From contig NZ_SMOA01000015.1 in NCBI RefSeq assembly GCF_004353985.1, positions 1 through 55,192 of the forward strand: 55,192 nucleotides of DNA, written 5' to 3'. This document shows positions 1 through 10,198 of the stretch, in pieces. Positions within the stretch are counted from its first letter, which is position 1, and each line of letters starts with the position of its first letter. Source of the stretch: Paracraurococcus ruber. GTDB lineage: Bacteria > Pseudomonadota > Alphaproteobacteria > Acetobacterales > Acetobacteraceae. The notes under the pieces are model-generated. The model worked only from the letters and a program-made list of their open reading frames with translations. It did not search any database and was not told the origin of the DNA. The translations under genes were made by a program, and so were the position numbers.

Positions 1-183
1 GCCGCAGGCCGCGGCGCGGGGCGCCGGGACGACGCCCGGCGGTGGCAGGGCCGCGGCGATCGCGCTGCGGCGGCATCCGCCGCGGCCGATCGCCGTCGGG
101 CCATGGTCCGGCCGGGTTTCCACTGACGAATCAGGCCCCTGTGGCTTGCGGCCACGCCGCCTTGGCCGCACATTGCGGCGGCG
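1..183. other. left-edge sequence without a recognisable gene
   Basis: Frame 1 is open from the window edge to a TGA at 124-126, giving about 41 residues rich in Arg and Ala. This could be the tail of a gene cut by the edge or chance in GC-rich DNA. No family is recognised and no hairpin stands out. Confidence 0.3.
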
Positions 184-591
184 ATGCGGATCACCTGCCC
201 GGCCTGCCAAGCCACCTATGAGGTCCCGGACCGGCTGATCGGGGTCGGCCGGACCCTGCGGTGCAAAGCCTGCAGCCATCAATGGCATGTCGGGCCGGCC
301 GAACCGCCGCCGGCCCCAGCGCCGCCGCCGCCCCCCGCGCCAGCCGCCGCCGCGAACCGGCCACCCCCCTTGCGGCCGCCGCCGCGCGCACCGCAGACCA
401 TCGACCCGCCGCTGCCGACGGCGGCCTCGGTGGATCGCGGCCGTCTCGCCCTGCGCGCGGCCTGGGCGGCGTCCCTGCTGAGCCTCGCCGGCATGCTGGC
501 AGCGCTCTGGCTGTTCCGGGTGGAAATCGTGGCAGCCTGGCCGCCGGCGGCACGGCTCTACCTCCTGGTCGGGGGCATCGCCGAGGGTTGA
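184..591 (+). CDS. MJ0042-type zinc-ribbon membrane protein
   Basis: A 135-residue protein. The N-terminal 36 residues form an MJ0042-family zinc ribbon with metal-ligand cysteines C5, C8, C27 and C30. A long Pro/Ala-rich linker (about residues 37-80) follows, then one hydrophobic membrane segment (about 93-111) and a short tail. The layout suggests a cytoplasmic zinc ribbon tethered to the inner membrane. Proteins of this kind are common single-copy genes in alphaproteobacteria, but the function is not established and I do not assign one. It stands alone on the plus strand, convergent with folC. Confidence 0.8.
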   Translation: MRITCPACQATYEVPDRLIGVGRTLRCKACSHQWHVGPAEPPPAPAPPPPPAPAAAANRPPPLRPPPRAPQTIDPPLPTAASVDRGRLALRAAWAASLLSLAGMLAALWLFRVEIVAAWPPAARLYLLVGGIAEG

Positions 592-889
592 GGCGGATGG
601 CGACGCGGTGGGCCACCCCGCGCGGCGCCAAATCCACCCTGCGATGGACGGCCAGGGGCCGCTCGCGTCGCCGCGGAAGGACGCGATCCGCGCCGCGACG
701 GGCACCACCATCCAGGCGCCCACCCGCGATTCGCCGCGGCGACATCGCTCCATCCGTGCCGCGCGAGCCGACGCCTGCGGCCATTCGCGCCCTTCGCACC
801 CGGAGCCGGCCGCCATGGCGGGACGGGGGCGCCCCGGGAATCGCGTGATGCGGCTGCCCAGTGTCCCGAATCCGAAGTTCGCCGCGACT
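592..889. other. intergenic stretch, nothing recognised
   Basis: About 300 bases downstream of the zinc-ribbon gene. Open frames exist on both strands but are Arg/Ala/Pro-rich and match no family I know. The two repeat elements that follow (890-1090) fill the rest of the gap to folC. Confidence 0.4.
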
Positions 890-986
890 GGCAGCGCCCT
901 TCGGTTCGGACCACTCCCCTGTGTTTGCATTGGCCTGCTGATTCGCTGCATTCGCAGCCGGTGGCTGCGAATGCAGCGGGCAGGAC
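890..986 (+). repeat. interspersed repeat family 2, copy 1, with a 16-bp perfect hairpin
   Basis: The first 22 bases match positions 28808-28787 of the minus strand at 20 of 22 positions, and similarity continues to the TGGCCT at about 931-936. The 3' part is a perfect 16-bp inverted repeat (944-959 with 963-978) around a 3-base loop, flanked by CCTGC/GCAGG outer arms. The other copy (28720-28808) also ends in a hairpin, but of different sequence. No T-run follows, so this is not a classical terminator. Confidence 0.6.
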
Positions 987-990
987 ACCG

Positions 991-1090
991 GAGCGGCTTC
1001 CGTTCGCCATGGCTCACGGCAACCGCTCTAATCTTTTGACTCGACGAGCATCTTCACCCGATCGGGTGATTCCACCTGATCGGGATCTGC
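991..1090 (-). repeat. interspersed repeat family 1, copy A (3' of folC)
   Basis: About 100 bp shared with 6855-6958 and 43139-43246. It begins immediately after the folC stop codon as read from folC. It contains a 12-bp hairpin (arms 1057-1068 and 1073-1084, loop ATTC) with a single G-T pair, then a second weaker palindrome (AGCGG...CCGCT, about 992-1027). It abuts repeat family 2 copy 1. It may act as an mRNA 3'-end element or be a REP-like mobile palindrome. Confidence 0.85.
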
Positions 1091-1091
1091 T

Positions 1092-2381
1092 TCAGGCGCC
1101 AGCGTCCCGCTTCAGCACCTCGCCCGCCAGGTAGAGGCTGCCGCAGATCAGCACCCGCGCCGGGCCGGCGCCGCGCGGCAGCTTCGCCAGCGCCGCCGCC
1201 ACCGTCGGGCCCGGCGCCGCCGCGCCGCCGCTGGCCGCAATGATGACCTCGACCGGCGTCGCCAGATGCTGCCCCGGCTCGGTGACCGCCCAGAGCGTAC
1301 CGGCCAGCGGCAGCAGCGGCCGGAGGAACTCCGTCACCGCCTTGCCGCCCTTCATCCCGACGACGAGGTGCAGCGGCCGGTCCTGCCAGAGGGTGCATTG
1401 CGCCGCCAGCGCCGCGCCGCCGCCGGCATTGTGGCCGCCATCCAGCCATAGCTCCCAATCGGGCGGCAGCAGGTCGGCCAGGGCGCCGCGCAAGCGTTGC
1501 AGCCGCCCGGGCCACTGCGCCGCGCCGATGCCGGTGGCGATGGCATGATCCGTCAGCCAGGGCGGGTTCCAGGCGCGCAGCGCGGCGATGGCGATGCCGG
1601 CATTGTCCGCTTGGTGCGGGCCGAGCAGCCCGGGCGGCGGCAGGTCCACCCCGCCGCGCGCATCCGCGTAGCGCAGGCCGTCGCCACGCGGCGCGATCGT
1701 CCAATCGCCATCGCGGACCAGCAGGGGCGCCCCGACCGCGGCGGCGCGGTCGCGGATCACCGCCAGCGCCGCCGCGGCCTGCGCCCCGCTGGCGCAGGGC
1801 ACGCCGGGCTTCAGGATGCCCGCCTTCTCGAAGGCGATCTTGTCCAGCGTATCGCCAAGGAACTCCATGTGGTCCATGGAGATGCTGGTGATCGCGGTCG
1901 CGGCCGGCCGGTCCACCACATTGGTCGCGTCGAACCGGCCGCCGAGGCCGACTTCCAGGATCAGCACATCCGCCGGCACCCGGCTGAACAGCAGCAGGGC
2001 GACGGCGGTGGTGATCTCGAAGACGGTGATGGGGGCGCCGGCATTCGCCGCCTCCACCTCCTCCAGCGCCGTGGCCAGCGTTTCCTCCGACACCAGGTCG
2101 CCGGCCAGCCGGATGCGCTCGTGGAAGCGGACCAGGTGCGGGGAGGTGTAGACATGCGCCCGCTGCCCGGCGGCCTCGGCGATGGCGCGCAGGAAGGCGC
2201 AGGTGCTGCCCTTGCCGTTCGTGCCGGCCACATGCACGACCGGCGGCAGCGCCCGTTCCGGGTGGCCGAGCTTCGCCAGCAGGTCCAGCAGCCGGCCCAG
2301 GCTGAGATCGATCAGCTTCGGGTGCAGCGCATGCAGGCGATCGATGATCGCCTCGCTGCGTCCCGTCGGGGCCGGCGTCAC
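1092..2381 (-). CDS. folC: bifunctional folylpolyglutamate/dihydrofolate synthase
   Basis: 429 residues. FolC adds L-glutamate to dihydropteroate and to reduced folates using ATP in the cytoplasm. The Mur-ligase-type P-loop GTNGKGST lies at residues 53-60, followed by the family's SPHL...ERI segment, and the length is normal. The start is GTG (2381-2379), which overlaps the accD stop as GTGA, so translation is probably coupled to accD. It is the last gene of the trpB-trpA-accD-folC run. Repeat copy A begins right after its TGA. Confidence 0.95.
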   Translation of the reverse strand: MTPAPTGRSEAIIDRLHALHPKLIDLSLGRLLDLLAKLGHPERALPPVVHVAGTNGKGSTCAFLRAIAEAAGQRAHVYTSPHLVRFHERIRLAGDLVSEETLATALEEVEAANAGAPITVFEITTAVALLLFSRVPADVLILEVGLGGRFDATNVVDRPAATAITSISMDHMEFLGDTLDKIAFEKAGILKPGVPCASGAQAAAALAVIRDRAAAVGAPLLVRDGDWTIAPRGDGLRYADARGGVDLPPPGLLGPHQADNAGIAIAALRAWNPPWLTDHAIATGIGAAQWPGRLQRLRGALADLLPPDWELWLDGGHNAGGGAALAAQCTLWQDRPLHLVVGMKGGKAVTEFLRPLLPLAGTLWAVTEPGQHLATPVEVIIAASGGAAAPGPTVAAALAKLPRGAGPARVLICGSLYLAGEVLKRDAGA

Positions 2382-3310
2382 CCGAGGGGGCCGGCGCTCT
2401 CCGGCTCGGCCGGCGCAGCGAGGGCGAGGGGCGGCGGCGTCCGCGCCGGCTCGGGCTGGCGTTCCGCCTGGCGCAGCAGGCCGATCAGCCGCGCCAGGGT
2501 CGGCCGCATCTCCCCGCGCTTGACCACCATGTCGAGGATGCCGTGCTCCAGCAGGTATTCGGCGCGCTGGAAGCCTTCCGGCAGCTTCTCCCGCACCGTC
2601 TGCTCGATCACCCGGGCGCCGGCGAAGCCGATGAGGGCGCCCGGCTCGGCGATCTGGATGTCGCCCAGCATGGCGAAGCTGGCGGTGACGCCGCCGGTGG
2701 TGGGGTCGGCCAGCACCACGATGAAGGGCAGGCCGGCTTCCTTGACCATGCGGGTGGCGATGACGGTGCGCGGCATCTGCATGAGCGAGACCGCGCCTTC
2801 CTGCATGCGCGCCCCGCCCGAGGCGGTGAAGACCACCAGCGGCGCATCCTGCAGCACGGCCAGGCGGGCGGCGGTGACCAGCGCTTCCCCCACCCCGGCG
2901 CCCATGGATCCGCCCATGAAGCTGAACTCGAAGGCGGCGGCGACGGCGCGGTTGCCCTCGATGGTGCCATGGGCGACCACCACCGCATCCTCCTGCCCGG
3001 CCTTGGCCTGGGCTTCCCGCAGCCGGTCGCCATAGCGGCGCTGGTCGCGGAAGCGCAGCGGGTCGGCCGGCGCCTTCGGCAGCTCGATCCGCTGCCAGCC
3101 CTCATCCAGCGTGTAGTCCAGCCGCTGGCGGGCGCCGATGCGCATGTGGTGGCCGCATTGCGGGCAGACATGCAGGTTGCGCTCGAGGTCCCGGTGGAAG
3201 ACCATCTGTTCGCAGCCGGGGCATTTGTGCCAGAGGTTCTCCGGCACCTCGCGTGGCGCGCCGAAGAGCGTCTTGATCTTCGGCAGCGCCCATTCGCTGA
3301 TCCAGTTCAT
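2378..3310 (-). CDS. accD: acetyl-CoA carboxylase carboxyltransferase subunit beta
   Basis: 310 residues. AccD with AccA transfers the carboxyl group from carboxybiotin to acetyl-CoA, giving malonyl-CoA for fatty acid synthesis. An N-terminal zinc ribbon with C30, C33, C49 and C52 precedes the carboxyltransferase (crotonase-like) domain, which has the typical SGGARMQEG oxyanion segment. The position between trpA and folC is the usual alphaproteobacterial order. Its TGA overlaps the folC GTG by 4 bp. A 97-bp gap separates it from trpA. Confidence 0.96.
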   Translation of the reverse strand: MNWISEWALPKIKTLFGAPREVPENLWHKCPGCEQMVFHRDLERNLHVCPQCGHHMRIGARQRLDYTLDEGWQRIELPKAPADPLRFRDQRRYGDRLREAQAKAGQEDAVVVAHGTIEGNRAVAAAFEFSFMGGSMGAGVGEALVTAARLAVLQDAPLVVFTASGGARMQEGAVSLMQMPRTVIATRMVKEAGLPFIVVLADPTTGGVTASFAMLGDIQIAEPGALIGFAGARVIEQTVREKLPEGFQRAEYLLEHGILDMVVKRGEMRPTLARLIGLLRQAERQPEPARTPPPLALAAPAEPESAGPLG

Positions 3311-3407
3311 CGGGTCCTCGCCCCCACGCGGCCGAAGTAGGCGCGGCGGGGCCGCCGGCGCAAGGGGGCCAGCCGCCCGGGCCCGGCCGCCCGGCCGCCG
3401 CCAGCCG

Positions 3408-4222
3408 TCAGGCCGCCCGGATCGCCTCCGCCAGCCCCCGCACCTGGTCGAGCACCTGGCGCACCGTCTCCGGCCTCGCCCGCCCGTCCTCGTCCAGGCT
3501 GGCCGCCAGCGTATCCACCAGCGCGGTGCCTACGACCGCGCCGTCGCCCAGCCGCGCCGCCTCCGCGGCCTGTTGCGGCGTGCGGATGCCGAAGCCGATG
3601 CAGACCGGCAGCTGGGTGTGGCGGCGGATGCGCGGGATCGCCTGCTCCAGGCTCGCGCTCGTCGCGCTTTTCGTCCCGGTGATCCCGGCGATGGAGACGT
3701 AGTAGACGAAGCCCGAGGTGGCGCCGAGCACGCGGGGCAACCGCGCCTCGTCCGTGGTGGGCGCCACCAGCCGGATCAGGTCGAGGCTTTCGGCCTTCGC
3801 ATGCGGCTCGACCTCGTCCGCTTCCTCCGGCGGAAGGTCCACGATGATCAGCCCGTCCACGCCGGACCCCGCCGCATCGGTGCAGAAGCGCTGCACCCCA
3901 TAGGCCAGGATGGGGTTGTAGTAGCCCATGAGCACCACCGGCGTCGCCGCATCCTCCCGCCGGAAGTCGCGCACCATGGCCAGCACGCGCGACAGCGTGG
4001 CGCCGGCCTTCAGCGCCCGCAGCGCCGCGCGCTGGATCGATGGCCCGTCCGCCATGGGGTCGGTGAAGGGCACGCCGATCTCGATGACATCGGCGCCGGC
4101 GCCCGGCAGCCCGCGCAGGATGGCGAGCGAGGTCGCCGGATCGGGGTCATAGGCCTGCAGATAGGTGACGAGCGCGCCGCGCCCGTCCCGCTTCAGGTCG
4201 GCGAAGCGTTGCGCGATGCGGC

Positions 4223-4226
<4 letters not shown>
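3408..4226 (-). CDS. trpA: tryptophan synthase alpha subunit
   Basis: 272 residues. TrpA cleaves indole-3-glycerol phosphate to indole and glyceraldehyde 3-phosphate and channels indole to TrpB. The catalytic pair is present at the canonical numbers, E49 (in VIEIGVPF) and D60 (in DPMADGP). The start is GTG, overlapping the trpB TGA as GTGA. The coupled trpBA order is standard. Confidence 0.96.
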
Positions 4227-5473
<1,247 letters not shown>

Positions 5474-5660
5474 TCCCAGCGGATTTGCGGCTGCTCATAG
5501 CCTGCCGCGCCGCGCCCGGGTAGGGCGGGGTCAACGGGATGCGGCCGTGCTGCGTTGCCCAGAGGACCTCGCCCAGGGGACGTTGCCCATGGGGCGTGAC
5601 GGGCGCCGGGCCGCCGCCCGCCCACGGGGTTCAGGCCGCCCGAAGGCGGAGAGGAGTTGC

Positions 5661-6854
5661 ATGCAGTTCGACATCGCCATCGCCGGGGCTGGTCCGGCCG
5701 GGCTCGCCTTCGCCCTCGCCCTGGCCGGCACGGGCCTGCGCATCGCCCTGCTCGACCGCCAGCCGGAAGCGGCGCTGGCCGATCCTGCCTTCGACGGGCG
5801 GGAGATCGCGCTGACCCACCATTCCCGGACCGTCCTGGAACGCATCGGCGCCTGGGCGCGGCTGCCCGCCGCGGAGGTGTCGCCGCTGCGGGAGGCGGTG
5901 GTGCTGAACGGCCCGCAGCCGCGCCAGGCGCTGCGCTTCGACGCAGCCGGGCGGCAGGCCGGGCCGCTGGGCTGGCTGGTGCCCAACCACCGCATCCGCC
6001 GCGCCCTGTTCGAGGGCCTGGCCGGCCGTCCCGACATCACCCTGCTGCCCGGCACCGCGGCCGAGGATATCGAGACCGCCCCCGGCGAGGCCCGGCTGCG
6101 GCTGTCCCAGGGCGGCACGCTGGCGGCCCGGCTGGTGGTTGCGGCCGACACGCGCTTCTCCACCCTGCGGCGCCGCATGGGCATCCCGGCCAGGATGCAT
6201 GACATGGGCCGCGCCATGCTGGTCGCCCGCCTCGGGCATGACCTGCCGCACCGCCATGTCGCCACCGAATGGTTCGGCCATGGCCAGACCATCGCCATGC
6301 TGCCGCTGAACGGCAACCTGTCCTCGGCGGTGCTGACCCTGCCGGAGCGCGAGACGGCCCGGCTCATGGCGCTCGACGACGCCGCCTTCGCGGCAGAGGT
6401 CACGCGGCGCTATGGCGGCCGGCTCGGCGCCATGCGGGCGGCCGGGACGCGGCATGTCTATCCGCTGGTAGCCACCTATGCCGCGCGCTTCGCCGGCCCG
6501 CGCTTCGCCCTGCTGGGCGATGCCGCGGTCGGCATGCATCCGGTCACGGCGCATGGGTACAATCTCGGCCTGCGCGGGGCGGCGAGCCTGTCGGCCGGGA
6601 TCCGCGCGGCTGCCGCCCGCGGTGGCGATATCGGTGCGCCCGCCCTGCTCGCGCGCTACCAGGCGACGCATCGCCGCGCCACCTGGCCGCTCTACACGGC
6701 GACCAATGCCGTGGCCGGGCTCTTCACCGATGACCGGCTGCCGGCGCGGCTGGCGCGGGAGGCGGTGCTCGGCCTCGGCGCGCGGCTGCCGCTGGTGCGG
6801 GGGGCGATCGTGGCCGGGCTGATGGACCGCGACGGCGGGCTGGCGCCGGCTTAG
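5661..6854 (+). CDS. FAD-dependent ubiquinone-biosynthesis hydroxylase (UbiH/UbiM family)
   Basis: 397 residues. It is a class A flavoprotein monooxygenase of the UbiH/UbiF/UbiM group, which hydroxylates the ubiquinone ring. An N-terminal dinucleotide fold GAGPAG (residues 9-14) binds FAD, and the second FAD motif LLGDAAVGMHPV lies near residue 290. The start at 5661 is chosen because the Rossmann strand begins there and GGAGAGGAG sits just upstream. The C-terminal part (TRPLY-like TWPLYTATNA) reminds me of UbiM, but ring-position specificity cannot be read from sequence. It lies on the strand opposite to its trp/acc neighbours and appears inserted in that run. Confidence 0.8.
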   Translation: MQFDIAIAGAGPAGLAFALALAGTGLRIALLDRQPEAALADPAFDGREIALTHHSRTVLERIGAWARLPAAEVSPLREAVVLNGPQPRQALRFDAAGRQAGPLGWLVPNHRIRRALFEGLAGRPDITLLPGTAAEDIETAPGEARLRLSQGGTLAARLVVAADTRFSTLRRRMGIPARMHDMGRAMLVARLGHDLPHRHVATEWFGHGQTIAMLPLNGNLSSAVLTLPERETARLMALDDAAFAAEVTRRYGGRLGAMRAAGTRHVYPLVATYAARFAGPRFALLGDAAVGMHPVTAHGYNLGLRGAASLSAGIRAAAARGGDIGAPALLARYQATHRRATWPLYTATNAVAGLFTDDRLPARLAREAVLGLGARLPLVRGAIVAGLMDRDGGLAPA

Positions 6855-6958
6855 GGCAGATCCCGCTCAGGTGGACTCACCTGAGCGGGTGACGATGCTC
6901 GTCCTGCCAAATGGCTGGAGCGGTTGCCGAGAGCCAAGGCGAACGGAAACCGCTTTAG
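6855..6958 (+). repeat. interspersed repeat family 1, copy B (3' of the FAD hydroxylase)
   Basis: Starts right after the hydroxylase stop codon (TAG 6852-6854). The 12-bp hairpin arms are 6862-6873 and 6878-6889 with a 4-base loop. Compared with copies A and C, position 5 of the left arm is C instead of A and the facing base in the right arm is G instead of T, a compensatory change that keeps the pairing. The second palindrome (AGCGGTT...AACCGCT, about 6919-6955) is also present. Confidence 0.85.
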
Positions 6959-6993
6959 ACACCGCCACGATCTTCCGGTGCTGCATCCGTGCG

Positions 6994-7188
6994 ATGCGCG
7001 CCACCATCGCTTTCGATGGCAACCTCCTGGCCAGGGCCCGGGTCCCGACCGGCATCCAGGGTACGTCCCGCCTGGCGCGCGACGCCCTGAAGGCGCTGAT
7101 CGAGCGCGAGGGCGCATGTCGCGTCGGCGGGGCGGACCCGGCGCCGGAGGCCCCGCCACGGCCGAGTGATCCCGGTAGACACCCATGA
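6994..7188 (+). pseudogene. vapB: VapB-type antitoxin remnant
   Basis: A 64-codon open frame whose first 40 residues (MRATIAFDGNLLARAR..., then SRLARDALKALIERE) match the remembered VapB pattern of an N-terminal ribbon-helix-helix followed by an ALKALIERE helix. The C-terminal third has drifted and looks shortened. The frame is open, so a peptide could still be made, but the partner toxin is destroyed. The stop overlaps the toxin start as ATGA, as in intact TA operons. Recognised by eye, without a search. Confidence 0.6.
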
Positions 7189-7525
7189 TCTGGACGGACC
7201 ATCGCGGGCCGGCGACCCGGCGCCCAGCACCCTCTTGGATCGAGGCCGGATCCTCACCCACCCCTTCGTCATCGGGGGGAGATCGCCCTCGACCCGCTGC
7301 GGCAGCAGGCGGGGATCCTGGACGCTCCGCCGGACCTGACCGGGGCCATGCTCGCCACCGATCCGGCGGTGCCGCGCCTCATCGCCGAAGCGGGGGCCGG
7401 CCGGGCGCGGCATCGGTCAGGTGGACGCCCACCCGCTGGCCTCGGCCGGGCGCAGGGGCGCGGGCTGTGGACCCAGGGATGAGCAACTGCACGCGGCCGC
7501 CAGCGACCTTCGGCGTGCCGCCTGA
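7185..7525 (+). pseudogene. vapC: decayed VapC-type PIN-domain toxin
   Basis: Reading across frames recovers a PIN-domain ribonuclease toxin. Pieces are MI-WTDH, then RAGDPAPSTLLDRGRILTHP and FVIG, then EIALDPLRQQAGILD and AMLATDPAVPRLIAEAG, then GIGQVDAHPLASAG and DEQLHAAASDL. The segment that should read LVDTSV with the first catalytic Asp is missing (a clean 6-codon deletion after MI). At least three frameshifts follow, one at a G6 run in VIGE. The toxin cannot be functional. It ends 2 bp before the trpF stop codon. Confidence 0.65.
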
Positions 7526-7527
7526 AC

Positions 7528-8223
7528 CTACCGGGGCTCCGCCCCAGACCTGGCGAAAGCGGCAACGCCCCCCTTCGAGACCCCCCCTTCCGCCTTCGCC
7601 GCCGACACGAAGGCCGCGATCCTGTCAGGGTCCTTCACGCCGCGGGCGCGCTCGACACCGGAGGAGACATCCACCCCCGGCGCACCGGTCTGCCGCACGG
7701 CATCCCGCACCGTCTCCGGCGTCAGGCCGCCGGCCAGCAGCCAGGGGCGCGGGATCGCCCGCCCCGCCACCAGCCGCCAGTCGAAGGCGGCGGCATTGCC
7801 GCCCGGCAGGCTGGCGCCCGGCGGCGGCTTGGCATCCAGCAGGAAACGATCGACCACCGGGGCATAGGCCTCGAGCAGCGCCAGGTCCGCCGGCACCGCG
7901 ATGCCCAGCGCCTTCATCACCGGCCGGCCGAAGCGCGCCCGAACCTCGGCGGCACGGGCCGGCGTCTCCTCTCCGTGGAGTTGGACGAGGTCCAGCGGCA
8001 CCGCCGCCAGCACCGCCGCCAGCAGCGCATCCGTCGGGTCGACGAACAGCCCGACCCGCTTCGGCCCACCCGCCGCCCGCGCCGACAGCGCGGCCGCCGC
8101 GTCCGGCGTCACCGCCCGGGGCGAGGGCGGGTAGAAGACGAAGCCGACGAAATCCGCCCCGGCGGCCACCGTGGCATCGAAGCCGGCCGCGTCCTTCACC
8201 CCGCAGATCTTGACGAGCGTCAC
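7528..8223 (-). CDS. trpF: phosphoribosylanthranilate isomerase
   Basis: 231 residues. TrpF isomerises N-(5-phosphoribosyl)anthranilate to CdRP in tryptophan synthesis. The TIM-barrel catalytic residues are visible: C7 in VKICGV and D130 in LLDAKPPPG. The GTG start overlaps the pyrF TGA as GTGA. The protein is slightly long: after the usual end near FVSAAKA there are about 19 extra residues, encoded partly by a GGGGC/GCCCC hairpin (about 7533-7545). I infer the original stop was lost when the neighbouring DNA was rearranged. Confidence 0.94.
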   Translation of the reverse strand: MTLVKICGVKDAAGFDATVAAGADFVGFVFYPPSPRAVTPDAAAALSARAAGGPKRVGLFVDPTDALLAAVLAAVPLDLVQLHGEETPARAAEVRARFGRPVMKALGIAVPADLALLEAYAPVVDRFLLDAKPPPGASLPGGNAAAFDWRLVAGRAIPRPWLLAGGLTPETVRDAVRQTGAPGVDVSSGVERARGVKDPDRIAAFVSAAKAEGGVSKGGVAAFARSGAEPR

Positions 8224-8933
8224 GCCGGAAGGCTCTCGGCGATCGCCGCCGCCGCCGCCGCCGGGTCGGCCGCGCCGGTGATGGGCCGGCCGACCACGAT
8301 CCAGTCGGCGCCGGCCGCCACCGCCTCGGCCGGCGTCGCCGTGCGGGCCTGGTCGCCGGCGGCATGGCCGGCCGGGCGCACGCCCGGCACCACCAGCATG
8401 GGCGCCTGGCCGAAGGCGTCGCGGATGCGCGCCACCTCCTGGGGCGAGCAGACCAGGCCATCCGCCCCGGCCTCCAGCGCCAGCCGCGCCAGGCGCAGCA
8501 CCTGCTGCACCGGCCCGCCGGCGATGCCGGTGGCCGCCAGGGTGGCGGCATCCAGGCTGGTCAGCACCGTCACCGCCAGCAGGACCGGCCGCGCCGCGCC
8601 GGCCTTCTCCGCCGCCTCCCGCGCCGCGGCGATCATGGCCGGGCCGCCGGCGCCGTGCAGCGTCAGCATCGCCGGCTTCAGCGGCAGCAGCGACCGCACC
8701 GCGCCGGCGACGGTGTTCGGGATGTCGTGCAACTTCAGGTCGAGGAAGACCGGCGCCAGCGCCGCCATGGCCCGGACCGCCCGCGGCCCCTCCGCCGTGA
8801 ACAGCTCCAGCCCCAGCTTCAGCGCGCCGCAGCGGGCGGCAAGCGCCGCCGCCAGCGCCGCGGCCTTGGCCGGATCCGCCGTGTCGATGGCCGGGATCAG
8901 CCGCGCCGCGGCCGTGCTCGGGCGCGCCAGCAC
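8220..8933 (-). CDS. pyrF: orotidine 5'-phosphate decarboxylase
   Basis: 237 residues. PyrF converts OMP to UMP, the last step of pyrimidine synthesis. The catalytic Asp-Lys-Asp set is in [11 protein letters not shown] (D65, K67, D70), and the phosphate-binding VVGRPI segment is near the C-terminus. It starts with GTG 4 bp after the lapA stop and overlaps trpF by 4 bp, so lapA-pyrF-trpF look cotranscribed and translationally linked. Confidence 0.95.
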   Translation of the reverse strand: MLARPSTAAARLIPAIDTADPAKAAALAAALAARCGALKLGLELFTAEGPRAVRAMAALAPVFLDLKLHDIPNTVAGAVRSLLPLKPAMLTLHGAGGPAMIAAAREAAEKAGAARPVLLAVTVLTSLDAATLAATGIAGGPVQQVLRLARLALEAGADGLVCSPQEVARIRDAFGQAPMLVVPGVRPAGHAAGDQARTATPAEAVAAGADWIVVGRPITGAADPAAAAAAIAESLPA

Positions 8934-8937
8934 GCGC

Positions 8938-9285
8938 TCAGGCGGCCGAACGCTGTACCGGCACCAGCCCGGTGCCGGCGGAAGCCCGCGGCGGCACCGG
9001 CCCGACCTGCCGGGCGGCTGCGGCGCGCTGCGCCGCCAGCTCGGCTTCCAGCACGCGGGCGGATTCCTCCATGCGGCGGGCGCGGCTGCGATGCGGGAAG
9101 CTGGCGAACCAGGTGACCAGCGCGCCCAACAGGAAGAACACCGCGCCGATCGCCAGGACGGCGATGTAGAGCGGCCCGGTCCAGCTCAGCTCGGTGGGCC
9201 AGAGCGTCAGCGTGGCCTCCTGCTGGTTGGACAGGCCGAACAGCACGAGCAGCACGAGCAGGGGCAGCAGGACAAGCCAGCGCAT
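8938..9285 (-). CDS. LapA-domain (DUF1049) inner membrane protein
   Basis: 115 residues with two hydrophobic segments (about residues 3-18 and 38-60) joined by a short loop, then a basic and Ala-rich cytoplasmic tail. This is the LapA/DUF1049 arrangement, and the family is found next to ihfB and pyrF/trpF in many proteobacteria (E. coli LapA takes part in lipopolysaccharide assembly; the role here is not shown). The start at 9285 (MRWLVLL) is preferred over an in-frame ATG 24 codons upstream because GGAGAGGA lies just before it. Confidence 0.8.
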   Translation of the reverse strand: MRWLVLLPLLVLLVLFGLSNQQEATLTLWPTELSWTGPLYIAVLAIGAVFFLLGALVTWFASFPHRSRARRMEESARVLEAELAAQRAAAARQVGPVPPRASAGTGLVPVQRSAA

Positions 9286-9402
9286 CGGGGTCCTCTCCGT
9301 GGGGCGCGCGGCATGCGTACCGCGGCGCGGTGGAACTGGAAATGCCCCGCGAGGCAAGGCGGCACGCGATTGCGACGGGCGGCGGAGTCGATCACCCGGC
9401 CT

Positions 9403-9432
9403 CCGGGACCGGGACCGGGACCGGGGCCGGGC
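9403..9432. repeat. short CCGGGA hexamer tandem repeat
   Basis: Three exact CCGGGA units (9403-9420) followed by CCGGGG and CCGGGC, in the 278-bp interval between lapA and ihfB. Nothing else is recognised there. It may be simple slippage in GC-rich DNA. Confidence 0.6.
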
Positions 9433-9563
9433 GGTCCGGGCCGCCGTCCCACCGCCGTCTGGGGCCGGTGCCTGGCGCCCAGCGATCCATGCCCGGCATG
9501 AACGCGATGGTGGGGGCTGCGCCGGCGGGATCGGCCGGATCGAGCGTGGCGCCGGATGCCGCG

Positions 9564-9890
9564 TCAGGCGTCGACCCGCGGCCGCGGCGTGCGGGCGGCC
9601 GCCTGCGGCTCGCCGCCATTCACCCGTTCCCGCAATTCCTTGCCCGGCTTGAAGTAAGGCACCGCCTTCCCGGCCACCGGCACCGCCGCGCCGGTGCGCG
9701 GGTTACGGCCGGTCCGCGCATCGCGCTTCTTGGCGGAAAAGGCGCCGAAGCCGCGCAGCTCCACCCGGTCGCCGCGCGCGAGTGCCGCGGTGATCTCGTC
9801 GAAGATGGTCGCCACGATCAGCTCGATATCCGGCTGGCGGAGATGGGGGTTCTCCGCCGCCAACTGGGCGATCAGTTCGCTCTTGGTCAT
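9564..9890 (-). CDS. ihfB: integration host factor subunit beta
   Basis: 108 residues. IhfB pairs with IhfA to make the DNA-bending protein IHF. The HU/IHF fold is clear: MTKSELI at the start, [11 protein letters not shown] in the body, and the minor-groove arm [22 protein letters not shown] near the end. The ATG at 9890 is chosen over upstream in-frame codons because the family begins exactly there. The alphaproteobacterial order sppA-ihfB-lapA is kept. Confidence 0.95.
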   Translation of the reverse strand: MTKSELIAQLAAENPHLRQPDIELIVATIFDEITAALARGDRVELRGFGAFSAKKRDARTGRNPRTGAAVPVAGKAVPYFKPGKELRERVNGGEPQAAARTPRPRVDA

Positions 9891-10198
9891 GCACCGACGA
9901 TCCCGCAGTGTGGTCCGGCCCGGGGGGTGGGTCCGGATCAGCGCCTGCCGCGACGACAGGCCGGCCGGCCAGCGGGGCACCGCGCGCCGCATGGGGGGAT
10001 TCCTGCGCCGATGCTGCGCGCATCCGCCTGGCCCCTGCCCCATCCCGCCGCGCCGGCACCCCGAAGGACCGACCCGCCACCCCGTCCCCGCAGGCCCTGA
10101 GGCATGCCGCCCTCGCCCTCGCTCGCGCAGCCTGCCCTGGCCATTGTTTGCAGGGCATCCTCCCGCCTTCGGACGAGTCTCTCCGACGACGATCTGCC
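9891..10198. other. ihfB-sppA interval, nothing recognised
   Basis: About 308 bases between two minus-strand genes. It should contain the ihfB promoter on the minus strand, but I cannot point to a convincing -35/-10 pair. The open frames here look like noise. Confidence 0.4.

Noticed and set aside
191-988. Long open frames on both strands around the first gene
   Set aside because: They are Arg/Pro/Ala-rich, overlap the zinc-ribbon gene or the repeats, and match no family; they result from high GC content.
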